DNA of 5,666 nucleotides from Campylobacteraceae bacterium (lineage in GTDB: Bacteria > Campylobacterota > Campylobacteria > Campylobacterales > Sulfurovaceae). The translations under genes and the position numbers were made by a program. The notes beneath the pieces were generated by a model, which was given only the letters and a program-made list of their open reading frames with translations, had not been told where the DNA came from and did not search any database. This document shows, piece after piece, positions 5,509-5,666 of this stretch. Numbering within the stretch: position 1 is the stretch's first letter; every line of letters starts with the position of its first letter. Location of the stretch: the NCBI GenBank assembly GCA_027031505.1, contig JALVQH010000136.1, positions 1 through 5,666 on the forward strand, given 5' to 3'.

Positions 5509-5666
5509 TGAAGATCGTTATAGCTATATTGGTAGCAATAGCTTTATTTGTGGGAGCAAAAAGGTTGCTGTGTACACCCGATCATAAGGTAGTAGATGTC
5601 TCACTGCCCTTAGCAAAAGTCATGGTGGAGTATGTGGAAAAAAATGGTGTGCCAAAGTATTTTAGC
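5505..5666 (+). CDS. Small exported or membrane-anchored protein, 3' end outside the window
   Basis: An open frame runs from ATG-ATG at 5505/5508 to the window end without a stop (53-54 codons seen). AAGGA at 5496-5500 lies 7 nt before the second ATG and 4 nt before the first, so 5508 has the better spacing, while 5505 gives an ATGA overlap with the small ORF upstream. The N-terminus MKIVIAILVAIALFVGAKR is a classic short signal peptide or single membrane anchor. It is followed by CTPDHKVVDVSLPLAKVM and the start of a soluble region (EYVEKNGVPKYF). The cysteine near residue 22 falls after a LL pair, but no convincing lipobox (L-x-G/A-C) is present. The family is unrecognised. Its position behind feoBA, without a visible terminator between, suggests it may belong to the iron-regulated transcript and act in the periplasm or inner membrane. 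Confidence 0.65.
   Translation, partial: MMKIVIAILVAIALFVGAKRLLCTPDHKVVDVSLPLAKVMVEYVEKNGVPKYFS

Overview
The window looks like part of a bacterial chromosome, most likely from a Campylobacterota (epsilonproteobacterial) sulfur- or hydrogen-oxidising lineage of the Sulfurovum/Sulfurimonas kind. That placement is an inference from the style of the proteins: a short conserved protein ending in SAKKMHGWGG, a FeoB with GQPNVGKSS and GCTVPA motifs, and the nitrilase-fold hydrolase followed by a protein-L-isoaspartate methyltransferase. It was not tested by any search. Base composition is near balanced inside the genes and visibly richer in A+T at both ends.

Left end (1-221): no intact gene. The minus strand carries a short helix-turn-helix reading frame resembling a transposase DNA-binding segment, interrupted by a TAA codon and running off the window edge. 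It is probably a decayed mobile-element remnant. Next, on the minus strand, is a 165-residue conserved protein of unknown function (222-719). It is divergent from a plus-strand run of genes, with only 48 bp between the two start codons and overlapping promoter-like elements.

Centre (768-2949): three plus-strand genes with short gaps. They are a nitrilase-superfamily carbon-nitrogen hydrolase (E42-K107-C143), a protein-L-isoaspartate O-methyltransferase (pcm), and an unrecognised protein with an N-terminal helix-turn-helix, a central predicted coiled coil, an acidic linker and a basic C-terminal domain. The first two could both deal with spontaneously damaged metabolites or proteins, but that link is conjecture.

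Right half (2950-5666): a ferrous-iron uptake locus. A Fur-box-like inverted repeat lies inside a larger concentric 41-bp dyad upstream of feoB. feoB encodes a full-length 707-residue Fe(II) transporter with its GTPase domain. It is followed by feoA, so the order is the reverse of the usual feoA-feoB. After feoA come a possible 32-codon ORF and a small exported or membrane-anchored protein cut by the window end, joined by NTGA-type stop/start overlaps. These last genes may be co-transcribed with feoBA under iron control.

The strongest leads are the enlarged Fur dyad, the overlapping small-ORF chain behind feoA, the HTH/coiled-coil protein, and the nearly leaderless divergent promoter region. 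I saw no CRISPR array, rRNA, tRNA, phage module or obviously new defence system.
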